Shown here: positions 32,146 through 44,613 of the stretch, piece after piece
Layout: the number at the start of each line of letters is the position of its first letter
Position numbering within the stretch: the first letter of the stretch is position 1
NCBI GenBank assembly: GCA_963682025.1
Contig: OY821519.1
Span: 136,996,094 to 137,060,093, forward strand
Length of the DNA stretch: 64,000 nt
Direction of reading: 5' to 3'
Origin: Cordilura impudica
Taxonomy: Eukaryota; Arthropoda; Insecta; Diptera; Scathophagidae
Notes under the pieces: generated by a model
The model's database searches: none
What the model was told of the DNA's origin: nothing
Seen by the model: the letters and a program-made list of their open reading frames with translations, nothing else
Translations under genes and position numbers: made by a program

Positions 32146-32695
32146 CAGGGACGTAACAGTTATAAGAGAAATGACGAAAGAGTGTTATTTAACCATTAAC
32201 ATTGATGAATTCAAATAACGGTTATAATAAGCAATTATCGTAGGATATATAGTATTTTGGTTACCGTAACCAATTGAAGTGAGAAATATTTTTTTGGTTA
32301 TGAATAACTATTATAGCAACCAAAAATTTTTTTGGTTACCAACAACCATTATCGAAAGCATTTTTGTTTTGGATATTCCTACCCGGATTCATATCATATT
32401 TTTGATTTAATGGACGTATTTTTATGAGGTTTGTAGTTATTAAACTACTTAAAGTTTGATTATTAATCCACTTTTCCATTAACTAATATTTTATTTATAA
32501 AGTTAATAAATAATTCTTAAAAACAATTTGCTATAATAGTTATTCATAACAAAAAAAAAATATTTCTGACTTCAATTGGTTACGGTAACCAAAATACTAT
32601 ATATCTTACGATAATTGTTAAAATTTCCCTAAAACAAATAAATCGAATTTAAGCATAACATTTTCTTAAAAATATACAATTATTTTCCGTCCCTG
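32146..32695. mobile_element. hAT-type MITE with long internal inverted repeat
   Basis: A 550-bp element with exact 8-bp duplications ATTAAAAT (32138-32145 and 32696-32703) and ends CAGGGACGTAA and, inverted, CAGGGACGGAA. Those features fit hAT transposons. Inside, 32230-32320 and 32529-32620 are inverted copies (TTTTGGTTACCGTAACCAAT on the left, ATTGGTTACGGTAACCAAAA on the right), so the single strand can fold into a long stem with a loop of about 200 bases. It starts 12 bases after piggyBac-type MITE 1. Non-coding. Confidence 0.9.
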
Positions 32696-32703
32696 ATTAA
32701 AAT

Positions 32704-33382
32704 TAAAAATTTGTTTTAGAACACTTCTTTTTCTAAGTGGTCATTTAAATACTGCTGCCATAAAATTAAACCTGTAGTCCAGTACTTATCTGGGTGATTT
32801 TTATTTTGTTTTTGGTTGGAGAGTTTTCGCGAAGTTCACTTTCCAAATTTTCTACAATCATTTGTGTTCAGATTTATTTATTTTGTTAAATTATTGACTT
32901 TTGACCTGGTAACTCATGTTTCCATGTGAATCTTAATTTTTTTTTTCACCAGTTTTATCTTTCTGGCCCTAGCTAGGATTTTTCTAAAAGAGTTGTATTT
33001 TTGTGATACTCATTCGTCATCAGTGGATTGATATCTAGATTTAATGCACTTCTTTATAACAAATGTAAACAAAATATGTTAAAAACTAAACAATTTGATA
33101 AACTGTGCACAAAATTATTGCAACAAACGCACTGAAATTTTTATAATTTTTAGAGATGCTTCCATATTTTAGGCAGTATCTTGGCACGGCACAATAATGA
33201 CCGATTTACTCCATTTTGAATAGGAACCTGGTCGAAAAAGGATTTTTTTTTTCACGTAAGTGGCTTATTTTGTGAATGAGCGAGATTTCACAGCAGCCAA
33301 ATGATGCACACCCAATAAGATATTTCAATAAAATCACTATTTCAAATTTTAAATATCAATAAAAACATGTTTTTATTCTAAA
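32704..33382. other. AT-rich stretch, nothing recognised
   Basis: No gene. The last 250 bases (from about 33140, GCTTCCATATTTTAGGCAGT, ACCGATTTACTCCATTTTGA) resemble 33530-33600 inside the next repeat, so they are probably part of another copy of it. Confidence 0.4.
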
Positions 33383-33770
33383 ACAAGTAAGAGTGTTAAA
33401 TTCGGCCGTGCTCAATCTTTGATACCCTCCACCTCAGTTTGAGTGTTGATAATATATATAAACAAAATATTTGAAAAAGTAAACAATTTGTTAAACTTAC
33501 TACCAAATTATTTCAGCAAATACACTGATTTTTGGAGGTATTTCCATATTTTAGAATATATATTGATATAGTGATGACCGATTTAACCCATTTCAAATAC
33601 CAACCTGATCGTAGTAACGACAAACAATATTATTTTAACTTTACCCAGGTAAATGGTTTATTTTGAATGACCGTAATTTCAAACGACAGATAGACCGACA
33701 CATGTACGGACATTATATGGACTCGTGTTGTTATAGGGATTAGTAATACAATTACTTTATGGGGTCGCAA
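33383..33770 (+). repeat. Dispersed repeat family Q, 5' part (AATTCGGCCGTGC)
   Basis: It starts AACAAGTAAGAGTGTTAAAT, then TCGGCCGTGCTCAATCTTTG and ATACCCTCCACC. The layout parallels family P (ACAAGTAAGA start, short palindrome-like block, ATACCCT), but the sequence differs. A GACAGATAGACCGACACATG block and GGACTCGTGTTGTTATAGGG follow. Its usual end (GGTGGAGGGTATAA) is missing here but present at 35740. Confidence 0.65.
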
Positions 33771-34979
33771 TTTATTGTTCAATGCGTTACAACAGAGTAC
33801 CAATAGTCACAATAAGGAATAATACTTTTCAATGTTTTGAAAGCTAAAAATTATGCGGTATTTCAAAATAAAAGTTTCTAAAAATCTTGGCAATTTTTGG
33901 TCTGCCATATACCAGGAAAATGTGTGTGTTTTTTTTAAAGTACTTTAAAAGAATTTATTTAAAAAAAAAATACTTAAAAAAAGTTATTTTGTATAAAAGA
34001 TCCTTAACTTTCTAAGAAAATTTACTTTTAGAAGAAAGTTGCCATTAAAGTTATCATTTAAAAAAAAAAGAGTACTTTAAAAAATATCTTTTAGGAAAAT
34101 GTTCTTTTTAAAAAAGGGTAGATTTTTAAGAAAATGCACTTGTTTAAGAAAAGATGTTTTTTTAATGGTTATTTGTTAAGAAAAATTTTTTTTAAATTTT
34201 ACTATGATTTTATGAAGTTCAGTTGATATTTTCTAACTTATAATTGGAAATCTGTTCCAATTTTTAGAATTGATACTTCCTTAAATTTGAATGGAAAATT
34301 GAAAAGGTTCAATTTTGTATTTATGTCAATAGTAGTGCTTTAGTAATTATAAACACTATTTAAATATTATATGTTATAATAAATAAATAATAATTTTATA
34401 CAACTATGTAGAACAAAAATCATTGATTAACTCGGTAACACTATTTTGTAAACAAAACTAAAATTTAATATGCCATATGGTCGTATTTGTAAAAGAATAA
34501 TGGAAAAACGTATGAAATAAATGACCAGCCCTGTGTATACTCTTAACATTGTCGTGTTTGATATCTAATTGAAAATGTTGACTTTCATGTTAAAATAGAA
34601 ATAATTATTGCAAAGAACAAAAACTGTGGCGCCATCTACTGTGGCATAGCAACACTGAGCAAAATGAAGTGGCACTATGTTTGTTAATATAAAAGAAATG
34701 TATTTTCCCTAAAACAAAATATTGCAGATTTTTATATAAATAACATTTCTAACATGCGGTTATTATGAATATACATATGTATATAGAATATATGTATACA
34801 TGTATGTATGTATATGTAAATATTACACACAAAAATACAACCTCAAAAGTTATTGTTGGTTTTCTTTAAATAAATTAATACATAAATTTTTTTTTTTTCG
34901 TATATTTACATTGTTTTTTTTTTATTAACAACTAGTAGTTTAGCATTATTTGCTTTAGATGTTGGTGAATTTTTGCTCC
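33771..34979. other. AT-rich and A/T-run stretch; one CTCF-like motif
   Basis: 33950-34200 is low-complexity A/T runs (TTTAAGAAAATG-like words). GGCGCCATCTACTGTGG at 34628-34644 resembles the CTCF core also seen at 2965. No gene seen. Confidence 0.35.
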
Positions 34980-35745
34980 CTTTATATTAACTCGTTGTGT
35001 CTGCTTGTTGACAAAATTTTTTTATCGATTTTTTACCCCTTTCCCGTAAACCTATCGATCTGAAACTTTGCAGGCAGGCTCATGGCTATGACAAAAATTA
35101 TCTAACAAATTTTTTTAGTGATGCCAAAACAATGGAAATGTTAAAATTTTTCTACCAGAGCTGATAAAAAATGTACAAAGGGTTAGTTTTTATTATATAG
35201 TTACCACAATGACCGCAAAAACTCCAAGTCCAGCTATGACAACAATACAACATTTAGAAAAACAACAAAAACAATACGGAAACATATCTTTTTCATTTTT
35301 TTTTACTTCTTCAGTGATTTCTCGGGACTTATTAAACCTATTTTCGCGATTTTTCAATCATTCTCACTAAAAGCGAGCGCCCCAGTTATCCTATTGAGGT
35401 CGTGATCGTGACAAGAACAGCATAAACAAATCATATTTTTTCAAGACTTTTTTTACTTCTTCATTCAATTCTCGGGACCTAATCAACCGCTTTGGACTAT
35501 TTTGCACAGAAAACTTTTCAGGATGTTACTGAATCATTTTTTATGCCAACCAGCAAACTAGCTGCCCGATTGAAGCCGTCATCGTGATTTCCACAGACGG
35601 ACAGACGGACATCGCTATATCAGCTCCTCTTGTTATAAGGATCAAAATATATATATTTTATGGAGTCCATAATTTTTTTCTAATTATTACAAACGGAATG
35701 ACAAACTTACATATACCCTCTGCACACTGGGGTGGAGGGTATAAC
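34980..35745 (+). repeat. Dispersed repeat family Q, 3' part
   Basis: ACAGACGGACAGACGGACAT at about 35591, GCTCCTCTTGTTATAAGGAT, CATATACCCTCTGCACACTG and the end GGGTGGAGGGTATAA at 35731-35745. The upstream portion (ATTTTTTACCCCTTTCCCGT, CTATCGATCTGAAACTTTGC) probably belongs to it. No protein. Confidence 0.6.
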
Positions 35746-37408
35746 TATAAAAATTACAAATTATAAAAAAAATTAACGTTTTACTTGCTTTAGTATAATT
35801 TTTAATGATGTACATTAACGCTAAACAGGCTTTCTTGAGATTTTCTTGCGACATATTTTAATAAACGAACAGCACAAGCACAAAAAATAAATGAAAATAC
35901 TGACGCGATAAATATTGAAAGTGTAGTACACGCCCGCGATCCATCAATCCATTATCTCATGCCTAAATAAACTTCTTTTTGTGTATATAAATTTTGCATA
36001 AATTTATAATTTTTTTGGAACTTGATTGTTGTTTAGTGCTCAATTCAAATATTAGATATTGCCTCTAGTAAGTGAAACTGTAATATCTGTTTGACATTAA
36101 ACAATAACTAATGATACTTTATTTATTCCGTCTAATAAATTTTCAAATTCAAAAGTTTAGAAACAAATGTTACACTGCATGTATTTATTATATGCTAATT
36201 TCATAATAAGTCTAGAAAATTCAATTGAAAACTTAATTGTCTTGCTTATATGCCAAGTCAAATTAAGTGAATTTAAGACAATATCTTCATAGTAGTAAGA
36301 CTTAATACGAATAAGTTGAGAAAATTTTATTAAACCATAGATAAAATCTAATGTGAAATACAAGCTAACCCATCATAAAATTTGGGAGTCGAATCATCCT
36401 AGAAACTTTGTTAGTATAATTCACAGCTAAATAGGGATGAAGTGTATTTAAAAAGGGTACTCAAATTATATTTAATTGAAAAATTTTGCACGCTTATGTT
36501 CTTGATGAAAAACATTGGATTTATCATGTGTATACATGATACAAAGAAATTCAAATATGGATGTTATATAGTTCAAAGACTTTTTATCTAAAGGCAGATA
36601 TGTTTCTGTTTTTTCATTCACCAAAATCTGTGCTGGGAAAGTACCAAAAAACTAATTATGTTAACAAACACTAAACTGTCTTAATGTCAGTTTCCATTTA
36701 CATATTCTTCTATTGTCTATCTCTGTTTGTTCTATGTACTACAAGTAAATTCATTTATATATCTATGTGTGAATGCATTCGTTAGAAAAAGACAATGAAA
36801 TAGAGAAAATTCATGGCTGACAGAAAGTGATGTATTTTATGGGCAATGAAATGTTAGCTCCTTTTAAAATTATTTGCGACAAGTTGAAAAGTGCAATTGT
36901 GTGAAATTAATGATTGTTGAAAATGTTGTAAAAACAATATTTATTTAAGCTTTTAATGTAAACAACAACTAAGTTCATCTTGGATACCAAAGTGATTTGT
37001 AAACTATGAAATAATTTTGTACTAATAATTTCCATACTCGTATACACTCATACATACATTAAAATGTGATTAGTTGAAGAATACTTTGTAATTTGAAATA
37101 ATTTTTAATAGATATACTATTTTATGAGATAAGTAACTCCTGAAATATTAAAAACCGAAATTTAAATATGTAGTACTCGTTCAACAGTTGAGCTAGTAGA
37201 ATTTGGATATTTTGATTCGTAAAACTGATGGTGTGAGCAATAGTCAAATTCAAAGTATTATGTTCGTTTTTTCTTCCATATGTCCCTCGTAGTATAAAAT
37301 TTTTTTAATCTTAAAAATTTCTTCTTTTATTTCCAAACCAAAAGTGTTGTTCATTTAATTTAGTAAAACATAAAATCCCTTAAAGGGATATATGTATATA
37401 TAACAATA
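35746..37408. other. Longest stretch without a recognised feature
   Basis: About 1.66 kb of AT-rich DNA without a supported reading frame, terminal repeat or tandem array. The best 68-codon minus-strand frame (36363-36157) is composed of A/T-rich codons and is not credible. It could be intronic or intergenic host DNA. Confidence 0.35.
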
Positions 37409-38379
37409 CTAGCGGATACGCCAACTTGTCCGTTCCCGCCCATTTTTTTCCGACTACTCACATGAATAACTCATGAACTTTTAAGGCTTTAACTCTTACG
37501 CTACTCCAGATATATGACTTTTAATATTTACTTTGTATGGGGGTGCCACGCTCACTAGTCCGGTAACTCCTATTTTTTATGAGACTACTCACATTAATAA
37601 CTCATAAACTCAGACAAAGTTCGAAGGCTTTCAATAGTACAGTACTCCCTATATATTACTGTGTATAGGGGGTACCACGCCCACAGATCTAATCCCATTT
37701 TTTCCCGGGTATTAACGTTGATAATATATGAATTCACACTAGCTCCCAAGACTTTGTCTGTTACAGTACTCTACATATATTACATTAAATATTTACTTTG
37801 TATGGTGGGTGCCACGCCCATTGGCCCGATCCCACCCATTTTTTTCGCAACTCATCAAATTAGCTAAATATATACATGTGCATATTTTTAGGACTCTTGC
37901 TGTCGTACTACTCCAGATATTATATGTTAAAACTTTGTATGAGATCTGCCACGCCCACTTGTCCAATCACGCCCATTTTTACTTTGGCTGCTAATATTAA
38001 TTATTCATAAAGTCCTACAAGGTTTGAAGACTCTAACTATTATATAACTGTAGATATTTGATATTATATATTTATTTTAAATGAGAGCTGTCACGCGTAC
38101 TTGTCCGATGCCGCCCATTTTTGTCCTGATGACTCATATTAGTGACATATGTACTATTGCGATGTTTCAAAACTCTTGCTATCACAATAGTCAAGATAGA
38201 TGATGTTATATAATTTATGTGGTAGGGGCCACGCCCACTTGAAATACATAAAGATATATAGCCGTAAATCTAATCTGGAATATTACCTTTCCAATGAAAC
38301 CGGTTTGGGTCACATCGGTTGTGTAGTTCCAGAGTCTATAAAGGACAAATATACACACATTGTATTTTATATATATAGA
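37409..38379 (-). mobile_element. Nonautonomous Helitron, second subfamily
   Basis: The minus-strand 5' end at 38379 is TCTATATATATAAAATACAA; the 3' end is CTAG at 37409-37412. The flanks are A (37408) and T (38380), the Helitron target. It is filled with about six units of 135-145 bp carrying GCCACGCCCAC and CCCATTTTT, diverged from those at 7558-9180. The 5' terminal block differs (GGACAAATATACACACATTG), so this is a different subfamily sharing the internal repeat. No protein. Confidence 0.85.
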
Positions 38380-38599
38380 TTGGGATCCAAAAAGTCTTAC
38401 CACACGATTTTATTTTTAGCAAGCATTATCTGACTTATTTCTAGATCAGATTATGTTTGAAAAGTATTTTATTTGTCAAGAATGGTAAAACTAAAGATTG
38501 TGCTATGCGTTTGTCTGCCCGTTATATGACGTAGTAGTACACTCGCAAGAGTTACCAAGTCTGTTACATGTGTGAAAATTTGACATTCTTTACAAAAAT

Positions 38600-39265
38600 T
38601 TATTTTTTAATATCCATTAATCAGTAGTCCATAAGTAAACCTAATAGGAGAATTCTTGGTCATAGCACCCATATAAAACTGCTTCTCGATCTCCACTTAA
38701 AATATTACACAGACTTTTCTCAAGTTTGTATCGGTCAATTTTTCGACCTAGTCCCCATGCATCCAATGTTAACTTTTCACATCTGCAGGAAAAAAACTAT
38801 GTGAATACGGCCACAAAGGAGATGTGTAAGCACCCAGTAATTAAAGATTCTTTTAAATTGGAAGTACTTGTGCTTTCAGTATATATTTTTCAATTTAGAG
38901 TTGTTATACATTTTGCCTAGTTTAATTAGCTATTATACCTCTATACTGTTATATTTGTGATTGTGTTATACTTTTTGGTTGTTGAATTAGTTTATGTTGT
39001 GAAATTTTTAACGTTGTTAATATAACAGGGTTGTTGAATTAGCTGCAATAATCTTTACACCAATACACTCATATCTCACATCGTTTTTGTCTTACTCTGT
39101 TTTTGTGATTGTGTTGTGAAATAGATTTTTAATAAAAATTGAAATCAAATTTGTCTTATGCTTATCTTCTATACTCAATTTGTTGAACCTAAGATGGGTT
39201 CTCTAAACGCATGTTATAGGGTGTCGCATAACCGATCCAGAGCGACTATAATTTTCTTACTTGTG
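38600..39265 (-). repeat. Dispersed repeat family P, interrupted copy
   Basis: Minus-strand family P sequence runs from about 38610 to 38795 (TCCATTAATCAGTAGTCCAT, TTTTTCGACCTAGTCCCCAT, TTTTCACATCTGCAGG) and again from about 39150 to 39262 (CTTATGCTTATCTTCTATAC, GACTATAATTTTCTTACTTG). The 350 bases between are unrelated and look like an insertion or rearrangement. I could not define its ends. Confidence 0.6.
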
Positions 39266-40211
39266 TAATACTGTTTTTATTGCAGTGCAATATCAAATTT
39301 TTGTCATAAATTTTATATGCCAAAATTAATTATGATCCATGTTAAGCATCCCGCAGTACTACTGTAAATATTATTCGTTTTCTATAAACGGAGACTACTG
39401 GGTCGGTATTAATTACAATTAAAAACCAATTTGAAATATTAGTGTAATGAAGCGTCTTATATCTATGTATGTCCGTGGCTTGTATATGGAAGGTGGACGT
39501 GGCAGTAGTAATATTTCGATAATTTTTTATAAAATGTGTATCATAGCCAAATACAGATCTATATTTCTATTAGTTTTTATAATGGACTTTAGAAAATCTG
39601 ACACTGAGCATCGTTTGACAACCTCGATAATTTTAACAAACATCGAAAATCAGGAATTTCGGGTGCACAACCACGGAAAGCTTGATAAATACTACGTGGA
39701 TTCTGCACCATCAAACTCAATGATTATTAATAGATTTACTGGATACCTTTGTGGTTGTGCTAGCTCAAGTTACGCGAACGTTCACGTCGCTTGGAAGAGG
39801 TCGTAACGCTAGAAATCGTTCCCTTTTTAGATATGTTTAGTCTCAATATCAAGGAAAAATCGAAATAAACCAACCTGAGTCACATTTTAGATGATGTCAA
39901 TATTTTAAAAACATATTATCGAAATAATAGATATTTCATAGTTCCAAAAAATTATGATAATAAAGACTCTTTTATGTAAGAAATATCTCAAATTACGTTC
40001 AATAACTTTTAAAATGTCAGCTCAGAAATCTGAGTTGTTTTATTTTATTAGAAAGCTAATTTACTGTAAATTTCGCTTTATTAATTACTTAAAATAAATT
40101 CAAAATCTTTGAATAAATAAAAGCTATTTTTCCTTTGTGTACTCAGTTCAAAAATATAAGTGCACTGTAGACTTTCCCGCTACTTAGTTATACTCATTAT
40201 TAATATTATTT
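39266..40211. other. AT-rich stretch with one unconvincing ORF
   Basis: A 119-codon plus-strand frame (39447-39806, starting MKRLISMYVRGLYM) is the only long one. Its peptide has no motif I know and the nucleotide pattern looks like its surroundings, so I do not call a gene. Confidence 0.3.
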
Positions 40212-40876
40212 CATTATACCCTATACCACTATGTGGTTTGGGTATAATGACTTTGTGCTGCTGTTTGTAACAACCAAAAATATTTGACCTACACCAATCT
40301 TTAATTATACCGATCGAATCAGAATCACTATCTGATTCGATTTAACGATGTCCGTCCGTCCGTCCATCCGTCTGTGTGTCCATGTAAAGCTTGTAATCAA
40401 ACTGCAGGTCGCAAATATGAATATATTTTGATGAAATTTGGTATCTAATCTTTTGTAGGCCATGGGATGAACGCTATTGAAACTGCGGAGAATCGGTCCA
40501 TGTTCAGACCTAGCCCCCATATAAATGACCCCTATGAAATCGACATATATTGCCATAAGATCTAAATTATCATACAAATCTTAGTCAAATTGGGTTTGTA
40601 TGTATATATTACATCCATTAATCAGTAGTCCAAAAATGATCCCTATTGGACAACTCTTAGTCATATGCCCCATATAGAGCTGATATATAGATATAGCATC
40701 CGATATGAACTTTTTCATATCCGCAGCCAAAAAAATTAATAAAAATCCCACTCAAATTTGGTTTATGCTTATTTTCTATGTCCAGTTAGTTGGACCTATG
40801 AGATAGGGTCTCTAAACGCATGGTATAGGGTATCATATGGTCGGTCTAGACCGACTATAATTTTCTTACTTGTTTT
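40212..40876 (-). repeat. Dispersed repeat family P, copy 4
   Basis: Complete at both ends on the minus strand: TTATACCCTATACCACTATG at the left window side (family end) and AGACCGACTATAATTTTCTT then ACTTGT at the right (family start). The ACGG run appears as GTCCGTCCGTCCATCC. The middle is shorter than in copy 5. Confidence 0.8.
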
Positions 40877-41303
40877 TTTTTTTTTTTTTTGGAAACGAGT
40901 TTTTTACTGGAATTAATATTTCTAGAAGATAGTACCGTCCAATTTCTCACATTAATATGTTGGGTTCATTCATATTTTACATATTTACTTAAACGTTTGA
41001 CCGGCTGAACCTTTTAGTTCAGTTCAACTGAAGTGCGATAAAATTAAAATTTATCGTCGTACGCGCTTATTTTGTTAAGCCAATCCTTCAGGTTAGTTAT
41101 ACTTTTCTTGTTTCTGGTATTATTGTTTAACACAAAACAAAAACTTTATTCTCTCTGTCAGACGTTCTTTAATATTCTTTATTTAGAAATCGTTTACAAC
41201 ATATTTCCACTTTGTTTACAACATACAGTGGTATTAGATATAAAATTTCTACAACTCCTTTTCCGATGGACATTAAATAGGGGAAGTAATAACATTAGAA
41301 AAC
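40877..41303. other. Spacer between two family P copies in opposite orientation
   Basis: No gene recognised. The T run at about 40876-40892 is a simple sequence. The two flanking family P copies (minus then plus) point their starts at each other. Confidence 0.35.
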
Positions 41304-42085
41304 AAGTAAGAAAATTATAGTCGGTCTAGACCGACTATACGATACCCTATACCATGCGTTTAGAAACCCTATCTCTTAGGCCCAACTAACTGGACATAGA
41401 AAATAAGCAAAAACCAAATTTGAGTGGGATTCTTATTAATTTTTTTGGCTGCAGATATGAAAAAGTTCATATCGGATGCTATATCTATATGGGGACTAGG
41501 TCCAAAAATGGACCAATCCTGATAATGTTTGATAAAGCCTCTTGTATTTTGCAAAAATATATACAAACAAAATTTGAGAAGAATCAGTGCATTATTTTTG
41601 TTTTTAATAGATTTAAGTGAAGATCGGGAAGAAGTCTATATGGGGCCAAAGGGATCATTTTTGGACTACTCATTAATGGATGTAATGAACGCATACAAAC
41701 CCAATTTGAGTAAGATCTATATGACAATTTGGATCTTATGGCAATTTATGTCGATTTCATAGGGGTAATTTGTATGGGGGCTAGGTCTGAACATGGACCG
41801 ATTCTCACCAATTTCAATACCGTTCATCCCATGGCCGATAAAAGCTTATATACCAAATTTAATCAAAATATGTTCATATTTGCGACCTACAGTTTGATTA
41901 CAAGGTTTACATGGACACACAGACGGACGGACGGACGGACGGACGGACATTGTTAAATCAACTCAAAAAGTGATTTTGATTCGATCGGTATAATTAAAGA
42001 TGGGTCTAGGTCAAATATTTTTGGTTGTTACAAACAGCAGCACAAAGTCATTATACCCAAACCACATAGTGGTATAGGGTATAAA
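41304..42085 (+). repeat. Dispersed repeat family P, copy 5
   Basis: The best-preserved copy. Start ACAAGTAAGAAAATTATAGT, palindrome TAGTCGGTCTAGACCGACTA intact, ATACCCTATACCATGCG, ACGG run at about 41922-41946, and end TGGTATAGGGTATAAA. About 780 bp. No protein. Confidence 0.85.
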
Positions 42086-42347
42086 TATACGTGAAACATA
42101 ACTCTGTTTAGCAACAACCACACCTTTCACACTGTTCGTCTAGAAAATATCAAATTATTATTAATCGATGAATTTTTAGAACTAGGCCCCATACGGCGGC
42201 CCATATAACTTAAGGTCCTTTTTGTTGTATATGTATTAAATATTTCTTTGAAATATCAGTCTAAAAAAATTTATATAAAAAAATCGTTTTCAGTTATAAA
42301 ATCCACTATAATAAGATAATTTTTTCTCTATCTAAATATTAAGAACA

Positions 42348-43177
42348 CTAGAGGACCCCTGCTGCTCCGCAGCATTATATTATATTATATTAATTTTTAT
42401 AATATAATACCAAAATTTGCCAAGAGAAGTTAACGTACAGTAATGCCAAAATATGCCAAGAGAAGTTAACGTACAGTAAAAGTTAAGTTGATTGTTCACG
42501 CATAACTTTCCTCATACCCAACGAATTTAAGCACTATTTTAATCAACCCCAAATATATGAGTCCCTTAATTTTACATCCTCTCAATAACCTGTCCAAGTT
42601 TCAGAGCGATCTGAGGGTGCCAATCAGGATTTGGAATCTGTACGTTAACTTTCGTGTTGCATAAAAATATTGTATTGTTTAATAACGTTGATATCGCGGA
42701 AAAAATATTTTTCGCTCTCATTTGCGTACGTTACGGTTTGCGACATATCTATTTTGGAACAATGTTTAGAACAACTAGAAAAACTTACAAGCATATGCCG
42801 ACCTTTCCTTTGGTACAGAGAGTGTGTGCTCCGAATTTCAGAGAAATCCATTGAAAAATATAAATTTGTATTGCAGTCAAAGAAACAAACAAACAAACAA
42901 ACAGAAATGAATTTAATATATCTGTGGTCACAAGCGATAACCGCCGAAGTCGACTTAGGAACGATTTGAGTTAAGTATGCTATCATGTTCTACTAAAAAC
43001 GCTTTATATTTCTGTGAAATCCCCATTTCTCTAACACTGTTTATTAAAAAGTTATTAATGAAAACATACTGACCTAAGTCGTACTGAAGCCCCATTGTAT
43101 TTATATAAAAAGTTATTTTTCTCGAAAGCATGATTTTCGAATTAGGTGGTTAATGCTTGTGACCACAGATATATAGG
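42348..43177 (-). mobile_element. Nonautonomous Helitron with nested MITE
   Basis: The 3' end (minus strand) is hairpin GCTGCGGAGCAGC, AGGGGTCCT and CTAG (42348-42351) next to host A on the plus strand, the same end as the array at 18453. Toward the 5' end come CAGAGCGATCTGAGGGTGCC and a CAAA run at 42886-42900. A TA-duplicating MITE (42921-43169) sits inside the last few bases. Removing it leaves a 5' terminus close to CTATATATATTAAATTCATT, resembling the TCTATATATATAAAA start at 38379. Non-coding. Confidence 0.7.
42921..43169. mobile_element. MITE family A, copy 2
   Basis: 249 bp, ends TCTGTGGTCACAAGCGATAA and (inverted) TCTGTGGTCACAAGCATTAA, perfect TA duplications (42919-42920 and 43170-43171). 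About 85-90% similar by eye to copy 1 at 3312. Inserted at the very tip of a Helitron. Confidence 0.88.
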
Positions 43178-44613
43178 TATTGAAATTATATATTTGAAAC
43201 TATTTATTATCTTTTCAACAGCCAGCCCCACTGTGCCGAGTAACAAAGACAGTAAACATGATGTCGATATGTCTTTGGCAAATGTTAGGAAATCCAAGAC
43301 ACCATATGGTCAGACAAAATGAAAACCCTTAACTTTGTTTTTTTTTCTTTTACACGAGTACTCAATTCTTTATGACAAACAAGAAAAGGACATTGTTTAA
43401 GAGGAAAATGTTTTTAAAGTGAGAAAAAGTAATATTGAATTTTACTCTAACGAATTAGTTTCGAAAGTTAAGATAAGAATAATATGTTTTGCAAAAATTT
43501 GTCTATGTCAAATACGCTGCATATATCCATATATAAAATAGCTTGAAAGTAAGTAAGAACACATACGTTAACTCCAGCAATACAACAGGGGAAGATATCC
43601 TCAATAAAAGACATTTTTGATGATTATAAAAGTTCACAGAGCTGTTCATATATATTAAAAAGTAAGTTATCTCAACCTTCTCTCTCCAAAAACTCTCCAA
43701 TTGCGAGTAATAAATATGATGAGTTTGTGCTGATGTTTTTAGCCACAAAATATTTTGGACCTACGCTGTACTTAGGACGATCGACTCAGAATAATTATGC
43801 TTGGTTTTGATTTTTGTTTTTTTATATATGATTGGGCGACACTTTTCCGAAACTCATGGCTGGCCTATAACGAAGGTAGTTTTCTTACTTTCTTAAAATA
43901 TATATATTTCAAACTACCAAAAACACATTATTTATGTAGATAACCCTCGTTTTGCAACAACTAAAAGTAATTTTGGCGATTTGAAAATGCCTGATATTGT
44001 CAAACAGAAAAATTCCATAAAATTTTGTTTGCGCAATGAAGTTTCTAATGCATAAGCGTTAAGAATATTGCAAAAGGCCTTTGATGACTGGGCTTGTTAG
44101 GATTGGGGTTTGAAGCTGGTATAATTCATCTGTCCCATGGCCCGTGCACAAAATTTATATTCAATGATGAACACTTCCCTTCACTTTACGTGTATTTATT
44201 AAAATTTCACTGATTTTACAATTTTGGGTTGTATTAATGTTGTTGTTGTTGGTATCGCGGGTACCGATGGCTTGTTAAAGTCGAGGGTCCTGTTTTCCCT
44301 AGTATCCCTATACTCCTGTCGAGATTAGGTTGGATGTAAATGGACCAATGTAATCCGCTCGTGTTCTTTTGCCGACTGTAATTCAGACTTTTAACTTGTG
44401 AATCATCCAAGAACGAATGTAATTTGCTGGATTGCATCCAGCTCTGGACAATACCCCACCTGGGCATATTCATGCTGAATGTAACTCAACTAGGTACACG
44501 AACATAAATTGCCCCTTTACACTGTTGAATTGGCATTGGCCTCAATTCCCTCAATTGTAAATATATTTAATAATTTAAATTTACCGATTATCCTTTACGC
44601 GATCTCCACTTAA
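43178..44613. other. Mixed stretch, mostly unrecognised
   Basis: 43180-44200 shows no feature. 44190-44560 is richer in G+C, with TGTTGTTGTTGTTGGTATCG followed by GGGTACCGATGGC; the 79-codon minus frame over it (44473-44234) is not recognised. TTAA at 44610-44613 is the target of the next MITE. Confidence 0.3.

Noticed and set aside
35746..37408. Hidden host exon
   Set aside because: No frame longer than about 68 codons, no coding-like composition; nothing to support a call.
37409..38379. Satellite DNA array
   Set aside because: The units are bounded by a TC start, a CTAG end and an A/T target, which identifies a Helitron rather than a free satellite.
39447..39806. 119-codon ORF as a host gene
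   Set aside because: No recognisable motif, no neighbour, and composition like the background; kept only as a note in the spacer entry.
42645..42986. 113-codon minus frame and overlapping plus frames
   Set aside because: They span the Helitron/MITE boundary at 42921, so cannot be one old gene.
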